Origin: Lineus longissimus
Lineage: Eukaryota; Nemertea; Pilidiophora; Heteronemertea; Lineidae
NCBI RefSeq assembly: GCF_910592395.1
Contig: NC_088324.1
Span: 14,536,953-14,596,952 of the forward strand
Direction of reading: 5' to 3'
Length of the DNA stretch: 60,000 nt
The notes under the pieces are model-generated. The model was given only the letters and a program-made list of their open reading frames with translations, was not told where the DNA came from and did not search any database. The position numbers were made by a program, and so were the translations under genes. Below, piece by piece: positions 34,188 to 46,293 of this stretch (positions within the stretch are counted from its first letter, which is position 1; the number at the start of each line of letters is the position of its first letter).

Positions 34188-37100
34188 TATTTCCATAATT
34201 TGAAGCAACTCCCAGTGCAGGTAGGAAGAAGTCTACTGGTATCAATTGACCTTGATTAAAGAGCAAAGCCTTTGTCTAGACTCATTTCTATTTCCCATCC
34301 CCCTGATCCATCTTGTTGTCATTGACAACGCAGATGATAAATCCCATCCCTCAGAATCAGGATGTTATCAATGATAACAGATATCAAGTTGGTGAATCAC
34401 ACACAAAATAGGTCTAAATGGTTTACACCTGCCTGAGATCAATGAAGTCACTTTGTGTAATATGGGTACTGTCTAAAGCTCAACTATGGATACCTCGCCA
34501 CCAGAGGAGACCTCAGCAACTTAATTGAAAGCTGGGATGCAACCTTACCAATACCTGATTCAAATCCTGCAACTTTCCGTTGACCAGTCAACTGCACAGC
34601 AGGTGTTTCACCATATTGTGACTTAGCCAATTTCATCGGGTACAAAGTCATCATGTCATCTGTTGCATGGAGAGAAACCCCAGGGGAAAACGGTCAGTCA
34701 TGTGCTGCCCTGACTTGCCGCAGTTGACATTTCCCGCCTGGGGCCGCCCGCAAGGTGACATGTCCACACCTGCTGAATAACTAATCAATGATTACAGATC
34801 GCCAACGTGATATTTGAGGCGGTGGACAGTAGTGTCGGGTTTCAGAAGTTAGTTTGGAGGTGCCGGGACCCCTTGTGTCAGTTGTGCCATATGGCACATT
34901 GGAACCAACTGTGAATGACAAGAAAATATCAGTTAGTTTGCTGCGAAGTCAGTAGTAGTAAATGTATAAGATTTGGCCTCCTCTTAAGAATCATTCCTCA
35001 CAGCACTTCAGCATCCTGCTGTCTTTTAGGAGATGTTAGGTGCATCACTTGATCTTCGAAGTCTGATGAAGAAGGAACAAAGTGGTTGGATTGGTTCAAA
35101 CCCAAACCCTTTCATTCAACACACCAGCCTGCCAGCACTCATCGCTGAAAAGATCAGAACATCCATCTTGTGAAATGAATTCTTTCTTGGTAACCATGAT
35201 CTACACGAACCGTTCTTGACCTGAGACATCTCAATGAAACTAGATTCCATATAATCTACTTTCTCTGCCACATCCGATCTCTTACCTGCTCAACAATGCG
35301 CAGGAACTGGGACCAAATGATCAGCTCAGAAATAAAGCAGTTAAAAATCTGATGAGCCGAGGGCTAAGAGACAGTTCTTTCCTTGCATTCAGAATGACCT
35401 TGGAACCTTCTGTTCTGTCAGTTACTGCAATCGGCTTCCAGCAAATACGAGATTAGATGGGATTGCCACAAAAATGTTAAAGAATTCTCGTCCATTCTTT
35501 GCAGTATCTGATTGTTGACAGATCTTGCATCCCAGAGGCTGACCGCAATCGCCAGCATCATCCCCATTGTCCATGATGATGCTCTCGCGCAATTCTCCTG
35601 TCATGATTCGAGCAGCCATTGTAATGTTGGCGCGTGATTCCGTTGTCCATATTCTCATATCAGTTGATGAAGAGATTGTGTCATGAACTTGAAATCATGT
35701 TTGAATTGACAAATTTTGGGGTTTGGCTCATCTTGTCGTGGTCAAGTGGAACCAGGAATGTTGAGGTTTTGATTTATGGCCATGATTCAGCTGGACGTGG
35801 CTGTAGTTCTCTGCAGGAGGGCCACAGCGTGGAGAGGCAACCTGTTTTGAGGTGAGGGCTGGACACATTGAGGAGGAGATGAAGATGAACCCTTCTGCCT
35901 TCAACAGGTTATGTTTGTGCAATTTCAATTGAAATGGTTAGGTTTGAGCAGGAGGTCACACTGGGAATGACCTGTCCTGAATGAAGTAGGGGCTGAACTT
36001 CTTATCAGGTTGAAGTTGTCCCTTTCTTTCCCACTCTCTTCTGGGTATCAGTAGGTCCATCTTAATGATTAGAACTCTATATGGCCGTTATAGAAGAACC
36101 TGTGGTTTCCACGCTTTGTGCCTCAGGTGTAGAAAGTCCTTCATATTAGATTGCATCTTCAGAGGTTATGCAACAACATTGTTCTTCCATGGAAATGGAA
36201 TGCAGTGTTATGTTTAACTTTTGAGAAAAGTCAACTTTTCGCCATAACATATTTTGCAGTGCATCCCTGAACATATAAATCAAGTCCATTCCATGTCATT
36301 CAGGACATTTCCAATGATAATCCAGGATTAAGCCCAATTGTCCCAAACAATAAGCTAAGACATGCCAATTTGAAGACCAAGGTGTTTACATTGTGGACAC
36401 ACAAAGACTTGCAAAGTGGCTGCCAATTTTTGACTTGAGGCAAGCTTCTTCTGGGAGTGATTGACAGCTCTGATTGCTAATTGATGTGTTTCGGGGACAA
36501 TGACTATTCTGCTGTTGTGTGGTGCATTCTTGCTCTGAGTGTGGTCAGAGTAGGACACCTGCTATAACTTTGGCAGCGAAATTGATATTTGTATTTCATA
36601 TTTTGGATATACCTTATTGATGTAAATTTATTTTGGATACGTAATGGTTTTATGGCTCCTAAAAGGTAGGTTGTACCATGAAGCTTGTTGTACTGTCTTC
36701 ATAGCTTTCGGAATGGCATAATGGTGGTTTTGCCTTTTGGACCATGTGTTTCATTCAGGTTGGTTGTTGCATGAAGCACTGGTTGTTGTTGATTTTGGGG
36801 ATGTGGGGAGGGCCTGAAATGTGAATACAGGTTTTGAACACAAAATGCATCAATGTATTGTGGGATTATCACAGATTTCTCGGCAGTTCTCAGCCTTTCG
36901 ATCGAATACCGTTTAAAATGATGAGTTCCTGTCCAATCTGAAGAGAAGACATTGTTTCCCTTGCAAAATGTCGACCTTGGTATCATTACTTAGTGTTGAT
37001 TTAATTGTGATGTCCTATTACATTAATATAGACCATGACTATGGCGTTGTTGATGAATCAAAAGAAAGGACAACTTGACACCTCCGTACGGCCCGCCCAA

Positions 37101-39570
37101 CGAAGCTGTGAGCTGGCCCATGGCTATATACCGGCTTCTGTGGCCTTTGTCGACCTGCGATAACGTGGGTACTTTGCGGTTAGTTACCTGGTCTTTTTCA
37201 AGATTGCGTGGGGCCGATTTGAGATTTCGTAACCTTGAGACGAGCCTGTATTTTACATCAGGACCTCGTCGCCTCTTGAGCAAGAAGCAAATGGGCCAAA
37301 CTCCAAAATAAACAATCAAATATTGCAAAACACATATCCTGATGAGAACAAATCTGTGGTTGCTTGATTCCTGTAACAGTGGACATAAGGTAAATAACAG
37401 AGGAGGCATGACCTGTGACTATTTGCTTTCCTTTGCAATGTTATAAAAGGTTTTCTCTCTGTTGATATCCTGAAGGTGAGCTGGGATGTTTTTGTACATT
37501 CACCCTCGTAAACATCGGGGTTAGTTACCTTCTTTGTATTAAAATAGCAGGTATATTTTCCGAGTGATTTTGGAAGACTGGCAAAGTCTACTGCTCAGAA
37601 TAGTAAAATGTTATCACTGATTCTGAATAATTTGATGGCCGCTTCCTTTTATTGCGAGCAGATGAGCGAGGGGCTTCCAATGACTAATCATCAGAGTGTG
37701 TCCACCTGCGAATCCTGATAATTGCTGCGTGGTGCATCGCATGTCTCTGCAGATTTGCCAGCATGATTAGAAACAAAGTTCAGAGACAGGGTCATCTGCG
37801 CACGTGGACATCAATTCTGATTGGTCTCTCCGTCAGGTGTCTTGATTGGTCACCTTACTGCATTTATGATTGCTCAATTAGCAAGCCTGGTTCAGCTGGT
37901 GATAGATTTCCAGCTTTTGCACTTGAAAGTTTTTACAGATTTTGAGCCTCGTAGCCTAATATAGTGGAGGGTCTTTTGGATGATACTAATAGCCATGGTC
38001 CCTTGTACCTAATTTTCTAGGCCCGGGCAAGTGAAAAGAAGAAGATGATGATGATGATTGAACCAGCGTGGCAGGGCAGGGGTCATGCCTGCAACTTGAT
38101 TCCGTAAATGAAACAGTAGCAATTTCTCAACAACATTCCTCACAGAACTACGAAACTGAATATGTCCCACTAATTACATGCATTATGACAGCCATTATCT
38201 GAGAATATCACCCCAATCTCATGCCGTGACTGGAGCAACTGAGCAGAGGGTCATGGTGGTCTGTATTCAGATGGACACGCTTACTGATGCAACCGCCTCC
38301 TGTCCGTGTTTATGGATGGCGATGACCATTATGTCGTCAACAAAGACGAATGTCACAACCATGTTGATGGGTTTTTTTCGATCGTTGAGACGATTTTGGC
38401 GATGAAGCTCGAATATAACTTTGGCTATGGTATGAGGATTCAGTAGCTGTTAGCAGTTGACCTACATAGCTCCATCCTCCCTTCAAAGGTCTTCTTGGAG
38501 TAAAATGCCAACCTCTAATGTTGCTGTCTTCGGATCACCAAGGTGATGTACATTTCCATTGTGTAAAGAAGGCCTAAAAACTTGCCAAGTTTCAGGTTGG
38601 AATAGCGTGTGAGGTTACCATGCAAACCTTTTAATCTCCATGGTATCACCTCTGCATCCAGAGGTGAATTAGTCTTAGCGAAAATAATTGATATCAACAA
38701 AGATGGACACAATTTGGTATTGTCTTTAACCCTTGGAGGGACGAATCTTGCTTTAGGAAGCTCGATGAAGTATTTATCTGTGTTATGACCTGCTTTAACA
38801 AGTTCTATCCCAGCTCTAGATGATGTGAATCTAATGGATTGCTCATTACTTCCATAAATGATATCATAATAGACTGGTAAACGGCCATAAAAGGAGCTGT
38901 CATCTGTCTGATCAAACTCGCATTAGGGGGTGAGGGGTAGGGGACAAGAAATTAGGTTTGACAATGCTTCCAGGATGGTCAAACACCTCAGAGGAGGCTA
39001 ATTGCTGAAGCAAACACCTTTGATATCCTCGTCTGTGTCAGTGTTTGTAACTTAAAATGGCTTTGGCAAACAAAGGAATATCTTGAGACTGAGCACAATT
39101 CTAATCATACTTTACAAAACTAAATGATTTCTCAGATGAACTGAGGAAAAAGAAATCTTTCTGATGATGTCAGTTTCCATGGCAACAATTAAAACAATAC
39201 TTTCTTTCCTTTAGTGACTCATGCTGCCCCTGGGGAGTTGCATCGTGCAATTTCATCTTCTGGAAAAATTACGACAGATTCCTTTACTCTGGTTGGTAAT
39301 TAGGAAATCGGCTAATTAGACCTTCGTGTTGACAATCGTAGCTCTAATTACAAAATGACTTCTGTCACTATGTTAACCCTGCGGCACATGGTTTCGTTAG
39401 GGATTTGGGTGAACCTACCGAATCTTGCTGATATTTGGTTGTGCAATTCATCATTTTCCAGGATCCTTCATACGACAACTAATGCTGATGCTGGTGCTGC
39501 CATCTTGTGTTGTCAGTATGAACTGATTGATGTTGTGCGCATATTGTTTCTTTTCCTCATGCTAATGTTT
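34188..39570 (+). other. intron segment, nothing recognised
   Basis: About 5.4 kb without a supported exon. Contains a TTATAAAAGG word near 37441 with no convincing downstream first exon, and a GATGATGATGATGA microsatellite near 38046. Open frames (for example 37023-37409 minus, 38178-38405 plus) lack domains and splice pairs. Confidence 0.4.
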
Positions 39571-39599
39571 TGTGTATTTCTCTCCTTTTAGGTAAGTGT
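39560..39599 (+). promoter_or_regulatory. candidate recursive splice site 2
   Basis: TGTATTTCTCTCCTTTTAG fused to GTAAGTGT (junction 39591/39592). A branch-point-like GCTAATG lies about 24 bases upstream of the AG, at 39561-39567. A possible downstream donor AAAAA/GTAAGA is about 30 bases further on. Confidence 0.65.
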
Positions 39600-42500
39600 C
39601 CTTTATAACTTCCCAAACAAAAAGTAAGACAGGCAAAATTTGGTATTCGGGGATGGTGACTTCACTACTTAGTGGTTAAAATTCAAATGAGCAGATAGAT
39701 AGCCAGAAGTGGTACTGCGTAGTTTATATGTTGGTTTCATGCCGTAACAATGAAGCATTTGTCTCATGTGCGGCCCACTTAATGATTAGAATAGTTCTCA
39801 GGTGTTAATAAGGTAGCGTTATGGGTGAAATATGAATGTCAATTCGTTAATTGTGCAGTCACAAGGGTTGGTAACCTTTTGCAAGTAAACAAAAACCTCT
39901 CTCAAGGACATCAGTTTTGATTGTGAAGTCTAATACAGATGGAGACACCGGTCTTGGCAAGGATGATTGGTATCCTCATTGACCTTTTCTGCCACATCCT
40001 TCCGATGAAAACAAAGACCAAGGAAATAGCAGATCTACAATCTCTATTGTTTTTACCTCATGACAGATATCTGATGACATGTCAACATGATGATTTGCAG
40101 ATTTCGCTAGAATTGATGTCTCAATGTCACCCTGTAACGTAAAATGTCACTGTCATGCTAAAGTACATAGAAGATGTCTCATATTATTTCATTGGACAAT
40201 GGTGAATTGTTGTGGTTGCCAGTATCGCCTGAATTCACTGCTTTCTAGGTAGTGGCCTGAGTAAAGTCGTTGTCCCCTTGCCATTTCATGATATCTGGTA
40301 TACTCGTGTCTGAACTGTGCTGCAAATGCAGTGATGAAAATGAATGTTGTGCGCACCATGCAAGGTTACTTATGAACAGAGCTGTGTAAGTTGATTTGTT
40401 GACATGGGTCATCTGCATGATTTAAACTAGCTTCTGATACACAGTCTGTCTGAAGACTACTTGGAAAGACAAAAAAACTTCTTAAGGTACTTCAAGATTA
40501 CTCTGTAGTGGATGATTCACACGGTGCCTTTGCGACACACGAAGTTGGCATCGGATTTCTAAACAAGAGTGACGAATCAAATCCTTCACCTCAATAACCT
40601 ACAGTCGTCCTCATGTCTGGAACAAAAGATGGGAATCGGTAATGATTGGATTTCAAACGAGGGATGTGAGGCACAAATCTCAGGGTGGCTGATTCACACA
40701 AAAGGTGCTGCTCATTCTTGTAACATTCTGATGCAGGAAGGATGTGCTGTTACATCAGATTGTCTAGTTTTGTCTAAAACTAAATTATATACTTAGATTT
40801 GACATGTTTGATCCTCGTTTGAAGTCTGGATTTTACTGTATCGTTACAGTGGTAGGGGGCAGTGACGGTTTGTGAAATTATTCCATATTCCGATTTTTAC
40901 CGAATTTGTGTTTTGAAGTCCATGTCATGACCTTTCTGTGATGAGTGAGGTACTCTCACCTCCATGCCACTGATTCCAGTGTATGTCGAGTGATGAGATT
41001 ATGTCGGCTGATTCTTCTGTAGCTGCTGATTCCCATGTATGTCAGGTGACGAGATTATGCCAGCTGATTCTCCTGCAGACTGCAGAGGTTACAAACAGCT
41101 TAGCCAAGATAAATGCCTGACATTTTTCTGCGCCAGCGTTTGAAATCAGACTCGGCGCAAACAATTTTCCTAGCTGCAGATTTCAATGTTTATGACGACT
41201 AATTTTTGGTGGCTGATGACTTCGAAAAACATATATTAATCTTCATCATTGGGAGAAATATCTACCAAAGGTAGAGCATACCTCTTTGAACTAATATAAT
41301 GGAACGAGGCTAAGGGGACTAAACCTCTTTGAACTAAGACTGGTACTGTCACATATGAATCTATAGGCCTCACCCTTAGGCTGGACCTAACCAAATCTGT
41401 ATCATTCAATGGACAGATGTAAGTTTTTTATGAACAAAGTTGTAATGGGAAAGTTTTCTCAGCTTTAAAGCCATTATGTTGACAATGTGCTCTAGGATGG
41501 CTTTTGTTGGTTATGCGGATTGTGACCATAAATCGCCCCAATATCTTACTTTATTCAGTTGTATTCTGTCGGCTGTTTATGTTGCCATGGTTTTCTAGAT
41601 ACGGTTATGAATACTAATATTATCTGAGGTTTGATATCTTTATTGCCTGTGATGAATTGAATTGAATTTCACACTTTTTCTGTTTGGTTGCACTCATATG
41701 CAGACACAAACTCAAAGACAAACATAGCAAGCTAGTACATCTCGTACAGTGCGTTGCACTCACTGTCTCAACCGGTCTGTCCTCCTTCAGACCAACCTGT
41801 CAATATCTTCACGTCTGCTGCGCAGAGCTCTCCACTGTGAGAAGGTGTTTAAGACACTTTGAGAGGACGTGGAATTGACTACCGCTCTGCTTCGATGGAA
41901 ACTCACACATGATGACTTAACTCTCTAGTCTCTCTTGGAGTGTATATGTAAGGTGGTTGTGGCTGGTAGCTGTGGTAGTTGGAGAGAACCCGCTGCCACA
42001 ATCAGCCCTTCACTATCATGTTCAGGCACCTGGCTTCGAGCTGTGGTGCTATACGCAAGTGCCGAGGTCTAGCCTGGTAATACGTATGGTGCCCAGCAGG
42101 TTGGTACGTTTTGTAGGCTTGTAAGCCAGTCATAGCTAGAGGCTTCTATCTTGGGGTCCATGCCTAGACATCATGTGTACATACATTGATCCATTAAGAG
42201 TCCATGCAAACATAATCTGTATTAATCATGCACTTGAATTTGTTTTACATTTGCTCTTCAAATTGCCGTACTTCATCCAAAAGATTCCAGCAGATTGATC
42301 AAGTGTCACTTTCGCAAAAAGTAAACATTGAAATAATAACGATAAAATAATTTGGAAAAATTTAATTACTTTCAAGATAAAAAAGGCGCAGTGTGCATGA
42401 AATGAGAACTATTATTACGCTCTAAATGCATTTTGAAGAGCTGAATGCACTGTTAATGTATGCTGGTGTATTGCAGACAGGGTGTGCAATGTTTCCTCAA

Positions 42501-44460
42501 AAAGACGGAAATCTGCATCGTCGGGTTAAACTCGTAGTGGGTAATTTTCTGCACCATATAACCAACTGTCAAGTAGGGGTGAGTATACAAATATTGTATC
42601 TCCTTCGAGAGACAAGAACATCATCAAGTGAGTTCCTCGATGTGACAGATTAGAAGGCTGTAAGGTGTTAAAACGTAGAGAGTCAAAGGGTCAATATGTT
42701 TAACTTCCGAAGTCACAATGTCAAGTATATAAAAAGTATTCTCTTCGGATTTCCTGGACTGTATACGCAAATATGTGTCCGTTTATAAAGATCCAATCAC
42801 ATTCATCAGAACTCTATTACTCATTATTGTGAACAGACAGCAGAAGTTGCTTTGGTCTAATAAACCTCGTCATTCCAGTTGGATATTGCCGATCCCCACC
42901 GGGTGTCATTGTAAAACATTTGTATTGATCAATGCGGACGAAGTGGATCGATATATTCAACGTTTGACCTAGTTTATTTAGGGGACATACGAAGTTCTCT
43001 TAAGATGGCCTTCTGAGGACGTGGCTGTCGTCTTGGTTCATATCTCGATCGGCCAACTGTTTTCTGTGTGTAAATACTCCACTTCTTGATATTTTATGGC
43101 AGTGTTTCAATCATACACCTGTATTCGAATGTGCTCGATCCAATATTGTTCCCAGTGATCATTCAGCCCAAGGAAAGTTCAATTTGACATTTCTCTGGTC
43201 AGTTCAAGGTCAGTTCTAGTGCATTGTGCCCCTCACACCACATTGAGCTGTTGTTGATGATGATGGACATCGCTTAGCGTCTATTTGTATAAAAATGGCT
43301 TCATAATTTTTACCATTCATGATCGCCGTCAGTGTAAATACTCTCAGTGATGTATCAACAGTTGACGATTATCGTTGACCCTGACGAGTTCATTCCTCCC
43401 AGTCCAAACAGGATAGTAATGATCCCACGCACATCGAGGTGTCAGTCCATAATGGGTTGTTGTTGACGTGAGTTTGTGTTTGTTTCATTTGCATCCTGGC
43501 GATCTGTTAGTTCTTTCTTGGTCCTCTGGTCCATCAGGACAGCAATCCTTTTAGCACTGGCGCCCACATTGTCAACAAAGCCCTCCAACCCTTAGGTCAT
43601 AATCTCTCTATCTATTTTGATCAGGTCCCCCTTCCATGATCTATGATCCAATTGCAATGGTTGTCTCTGGACATAATCTCCAGCACCAAACCATAAAGAT
43701 GGGAGACGCTGTTCTATAATGTCGCAATTTAGGTGGGCATTGTGTCTTGATCAGGTTTTGAGCCGAACCTGATACTGAAGTCATTTTGATCATTGGTTAT
43801 CGCGAATGTTCGTCTTGATGAAGGAATCGAGTCAGTAATCTCGTTCTCTGTTGCAACAACTGGCAGCAGCTCCGACATATGCCACAGTCCTCTACGGGAG
43901 CTGGAAGCTGTTTTCAGTACAATTCCTTAAACATTAGCATTGATGAAGAGATGCGGTTACTAATTTTCCTTCTGTTGGCACAGCTGTTAAGAGCTCTGTC
44001 TAATGCGCCAAGCTAGATATGTATTATTTAGATTTATGTCTGTGAGGTTGGTGGCCCTGTTTTATTTATTGTAGCCAGAAGATAAATACCGATAGGAGGA
44101 TTTTGGATTGATCCGTTGCATTCGCAGGGGCTTTAGTGACAACACTCGTCTTCTCTTTTCAACACAAACTTGCTAGCTTTATCAGACATGATTTGAGTTG
44201 TAGATTTGTTATCTCAAATTGATGCTCATCAAGATTGTGGTCAATTATCACAATCATAGTGACATCCTGGACAGGTTTCCTTGTTCTCATATTGAAGCGT
44301 CATTGAAGCGTCATTGGGTTGTTGATTGAGATTAACACCATTGCCAGTTAAATGAGCAGTAAGTTGGTCAACATTGTGCCATCGATGGAGTAATCGACTG
44401 GCATAGACTCACAGTCATACTCTTCTTTTGACTGTCGCATCCAGATTTGAACTGTGCAGT
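39600..44460 (+). other. intron segment with weak exon-like signals
   Basis: Includes a weaker CTTTCTAG/GTAGTG junction near 40247; a two-copy tandem repeat at 40971-41085 (unit about 57 bp, CTGATTCC..TGTATGTC..GTGA.GAGATTATG); a well-spliced-looking 39-base segment at about 41374-41412 (CCCTTAG to GTAAGTTTTT) that has a stop in the frame set by the long exon; and an open stretch to GGG/GTGAGT at 42579. None is supported as coding. Confidence 0.35.
40971..41085 (+). repeat. two-copy imperfect tandem repeat (~57 bp)
   Basis: CTGATTCCAGTGTATGTCGA..GAGATTATGTCGGCTGATTC and CTGATTCCCATGTATGTCAG..GAGATTATGCCAGCTGATTC lie head to tail. Non-coding. Confidence 0.6.
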
Positions 44461-44461
44461 C

Positions 44462-45226
44462 TTAAGCCTGCACCACACGGTGAAAACTTGCGTGATGCAA
44501 GTGACACGCGTGCATGTTGCGACAGGCAAATTCTCACTGTGTGGGGTCGTTTTTTGCTGCGTATCTTCCCTCGCGAGTCGAGACGCAGCCGATCTAGCAT
44601 GTTTGATATTTTCTCAACACGCGAGGAAGTTAATCACCGTGTGGGGGCTACCTGCAGCAATGTTGCGCGAGTTCGACGAATCACAACAAGCAGATCGGTC
44701 ACATGATTTATAGGTCAGTCACATGATACCAAAATGGCAGCTCCCATTGAGTCGACAGCAATTCAGCAATTAGATTTGCATAGGCCCCCTTATCCTCTCT
44801 TCTCTGAATCCATGGCCTTGTCCAAAGACTACGGTCCACGCGGCGCCGCCTCCGCCGCCGCCTCCGACGGAGTAACAGCAGGAAAATAAGGGCAATTTGG
44901 TCTTCTTGGTCCATAATACTTCTCATAGGATTTGACAGTTCCCGGGCGCTGCCATTTTGGTATCATGTGACTGACCTATAAATCATGTGACCGATCTGCT
45001 TGTTGTGATTCGTCGAACTCGCGCAACATTGCTGCAGGTAGCCCCCACACGGTGATTAACTTCCTCGCGTGTCGAGAAAATATCAAACATGCTAGATCGG
45101 CTGCGTCTCGACACGCGAGGAAGATACGCAGCAAAAAACGACCCCACACAGTGAGAATTTGCCTGTCGCAACGTGCACGCGTGTCACTTGCATCACGCAA
45201 ATTTCACCGTGTGGTGCGGGCTTTAA
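44462..45226. mobile_element. large palindromic TIR element with ~280-bp arms, TTAA-flanked
   Basis: Left arm 44466-44745 is repeated almost exactly in reverse complement at 44943-45222, with a 197-bp unique centre. The outer ends, GCCTGCACCACACGGTGAAA and its complement, abut TTAA on both sides (44462-44465 and 45223-45226), consistent with TTAA target duplication as in piggyBac-type elements, though the terminal bases do not match the usual CCC start. The centre has a GCCGCCTCCGCCGCCGCCTC run but no transposase; the short frames in each arm mirror each other and are not genes. High arm identity suggests recent origin or ongoing conversion. Confidence 0.85.
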
Positions 45227-46259
45227 CCGGTAGTGATCTGCACATCTGATGACTACTCAGGTTCGATCTACTTGAGGCATAGTCTTCCAATAGTTATATC
45301 ACTATCAGTGGATTGACAACGATGTGACTTGTCAAACTATAGACATACACTCTTCATGATTATCAGTATTGAACCGTGCAGCGATCCAACCAACAGCGAT
45401 CGGCACATCGGTTAAATTCCGAGCGACCGATTGCTCATCTGTCGTCTCCATCATTCGATGACATGACGGGCCAGGCGCAATGATCGCTAAACTCTACGAG
45501 GATAACACGAATGTGGTACCACGGCAACCGCATAGACATTATTACGATATTAGGTGATAGCAGAACCAATGGTTGGTAGCTAAGGAATTCGGGTGGGAAC
45601 TTTTCAATATGTTACTGACGCAAATAGTATTGTTGAAATTTCTTTATTTGGGAATATACAGTTGTCAGAGTTAGCGGAATCTGAGGAGTGGGCTGTCTTT
45701 ATCAAGTGTAAGACAAGTTCCTTCAGGAATGTTGGTTATCACTTTTAAGCTGACCCTTCTATTGAAAGGTGGACATTTTCCTAAGCTGCTGATTTCAAAT
45801 TCAGATATCTCAGGATCTTTCGCATTGCTTTCAGATTGACATTGTCAATTTCACCATAAATCTTTGGTGTGTAACTTTTGAGGTGACCTTTTGGTTGGAA
45901 GGATTAAGTCAATTGTTCCTAAACTGCTGATTACAATTCTCCTTCTTCGTTACTTCAGTTCTTCCGATTGACCTTTGCCAAATCTTATCTCATTTGCTTG
46001 GATTTACAATGTGTCTTCATGGAACCAAAACTGCTGAAATAATGACTAAGAAAACAAAAATGTGTGTCAAGTAATCCACTCTGCTCATTTTCTTCAACCG
46101 ACATCCGAGTTTCAGTCAGACTATTGGAAAGTATGACAAACTTCATGACAAGCGACTGTCAGTGTGAACGGACTCACTTCTAGTTCATCTCGGTGCGTTG
46201 ATATACTGTTGGATGGTCGACATTCTCTGATAAAGGATATATACAAGTAGACTTTAAGG
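45227..46259 (+). other. upstream region of the MGNVLC exon
   Basis: Unique AT-rich sequence. GATATATAC at 46237-46245 is TATA-like but only about 15-20 bases before the ATG, too close for a standard TATA-start arrangement. Nothing else recognised. Confidence 0.3.
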
Positions 46260-46293
46260 ATGGGAAACGTCTTATGCGCCACAACAAGACACG
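46260..46293 (+). CDS. candidate first exon, MGNVLC start
   Basis: ATG with A at -3 and G at +4; 11 codons plus one base, then CACG/GTAAGG, phase 1. Encodes MGNVLCATTRH: Gly2 for myristoylation plus Cys6, the dual acylation arrangement typical of membrane-anchored signalling proteins. The donor is good and phase equals that of the long exon at 30640. The open frame reading through the donor stops without similarity. If real, it gives a short membrane-targeted N terminus to a protein encoded beyond the window. Confidence 0.5.

Noticed and set aside
41374-41412. 39-base segment with good acceptor and GTAAGTTTTT donor
   Set aside because: In the phase left by the exon ending at 33244 it contains TAA; no evidence for another partner.
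42426-42653. 75-codon frame with GGG/GTGAGT donor
   Set aside because: Phase 0 exit, no promoter or recognisable content; could be chance.
44428-45249. Several overlapping open frames on both strands
   Set aside because: They lie in the two inverted arms and repeat each other; no transposase similarity and no splice context.
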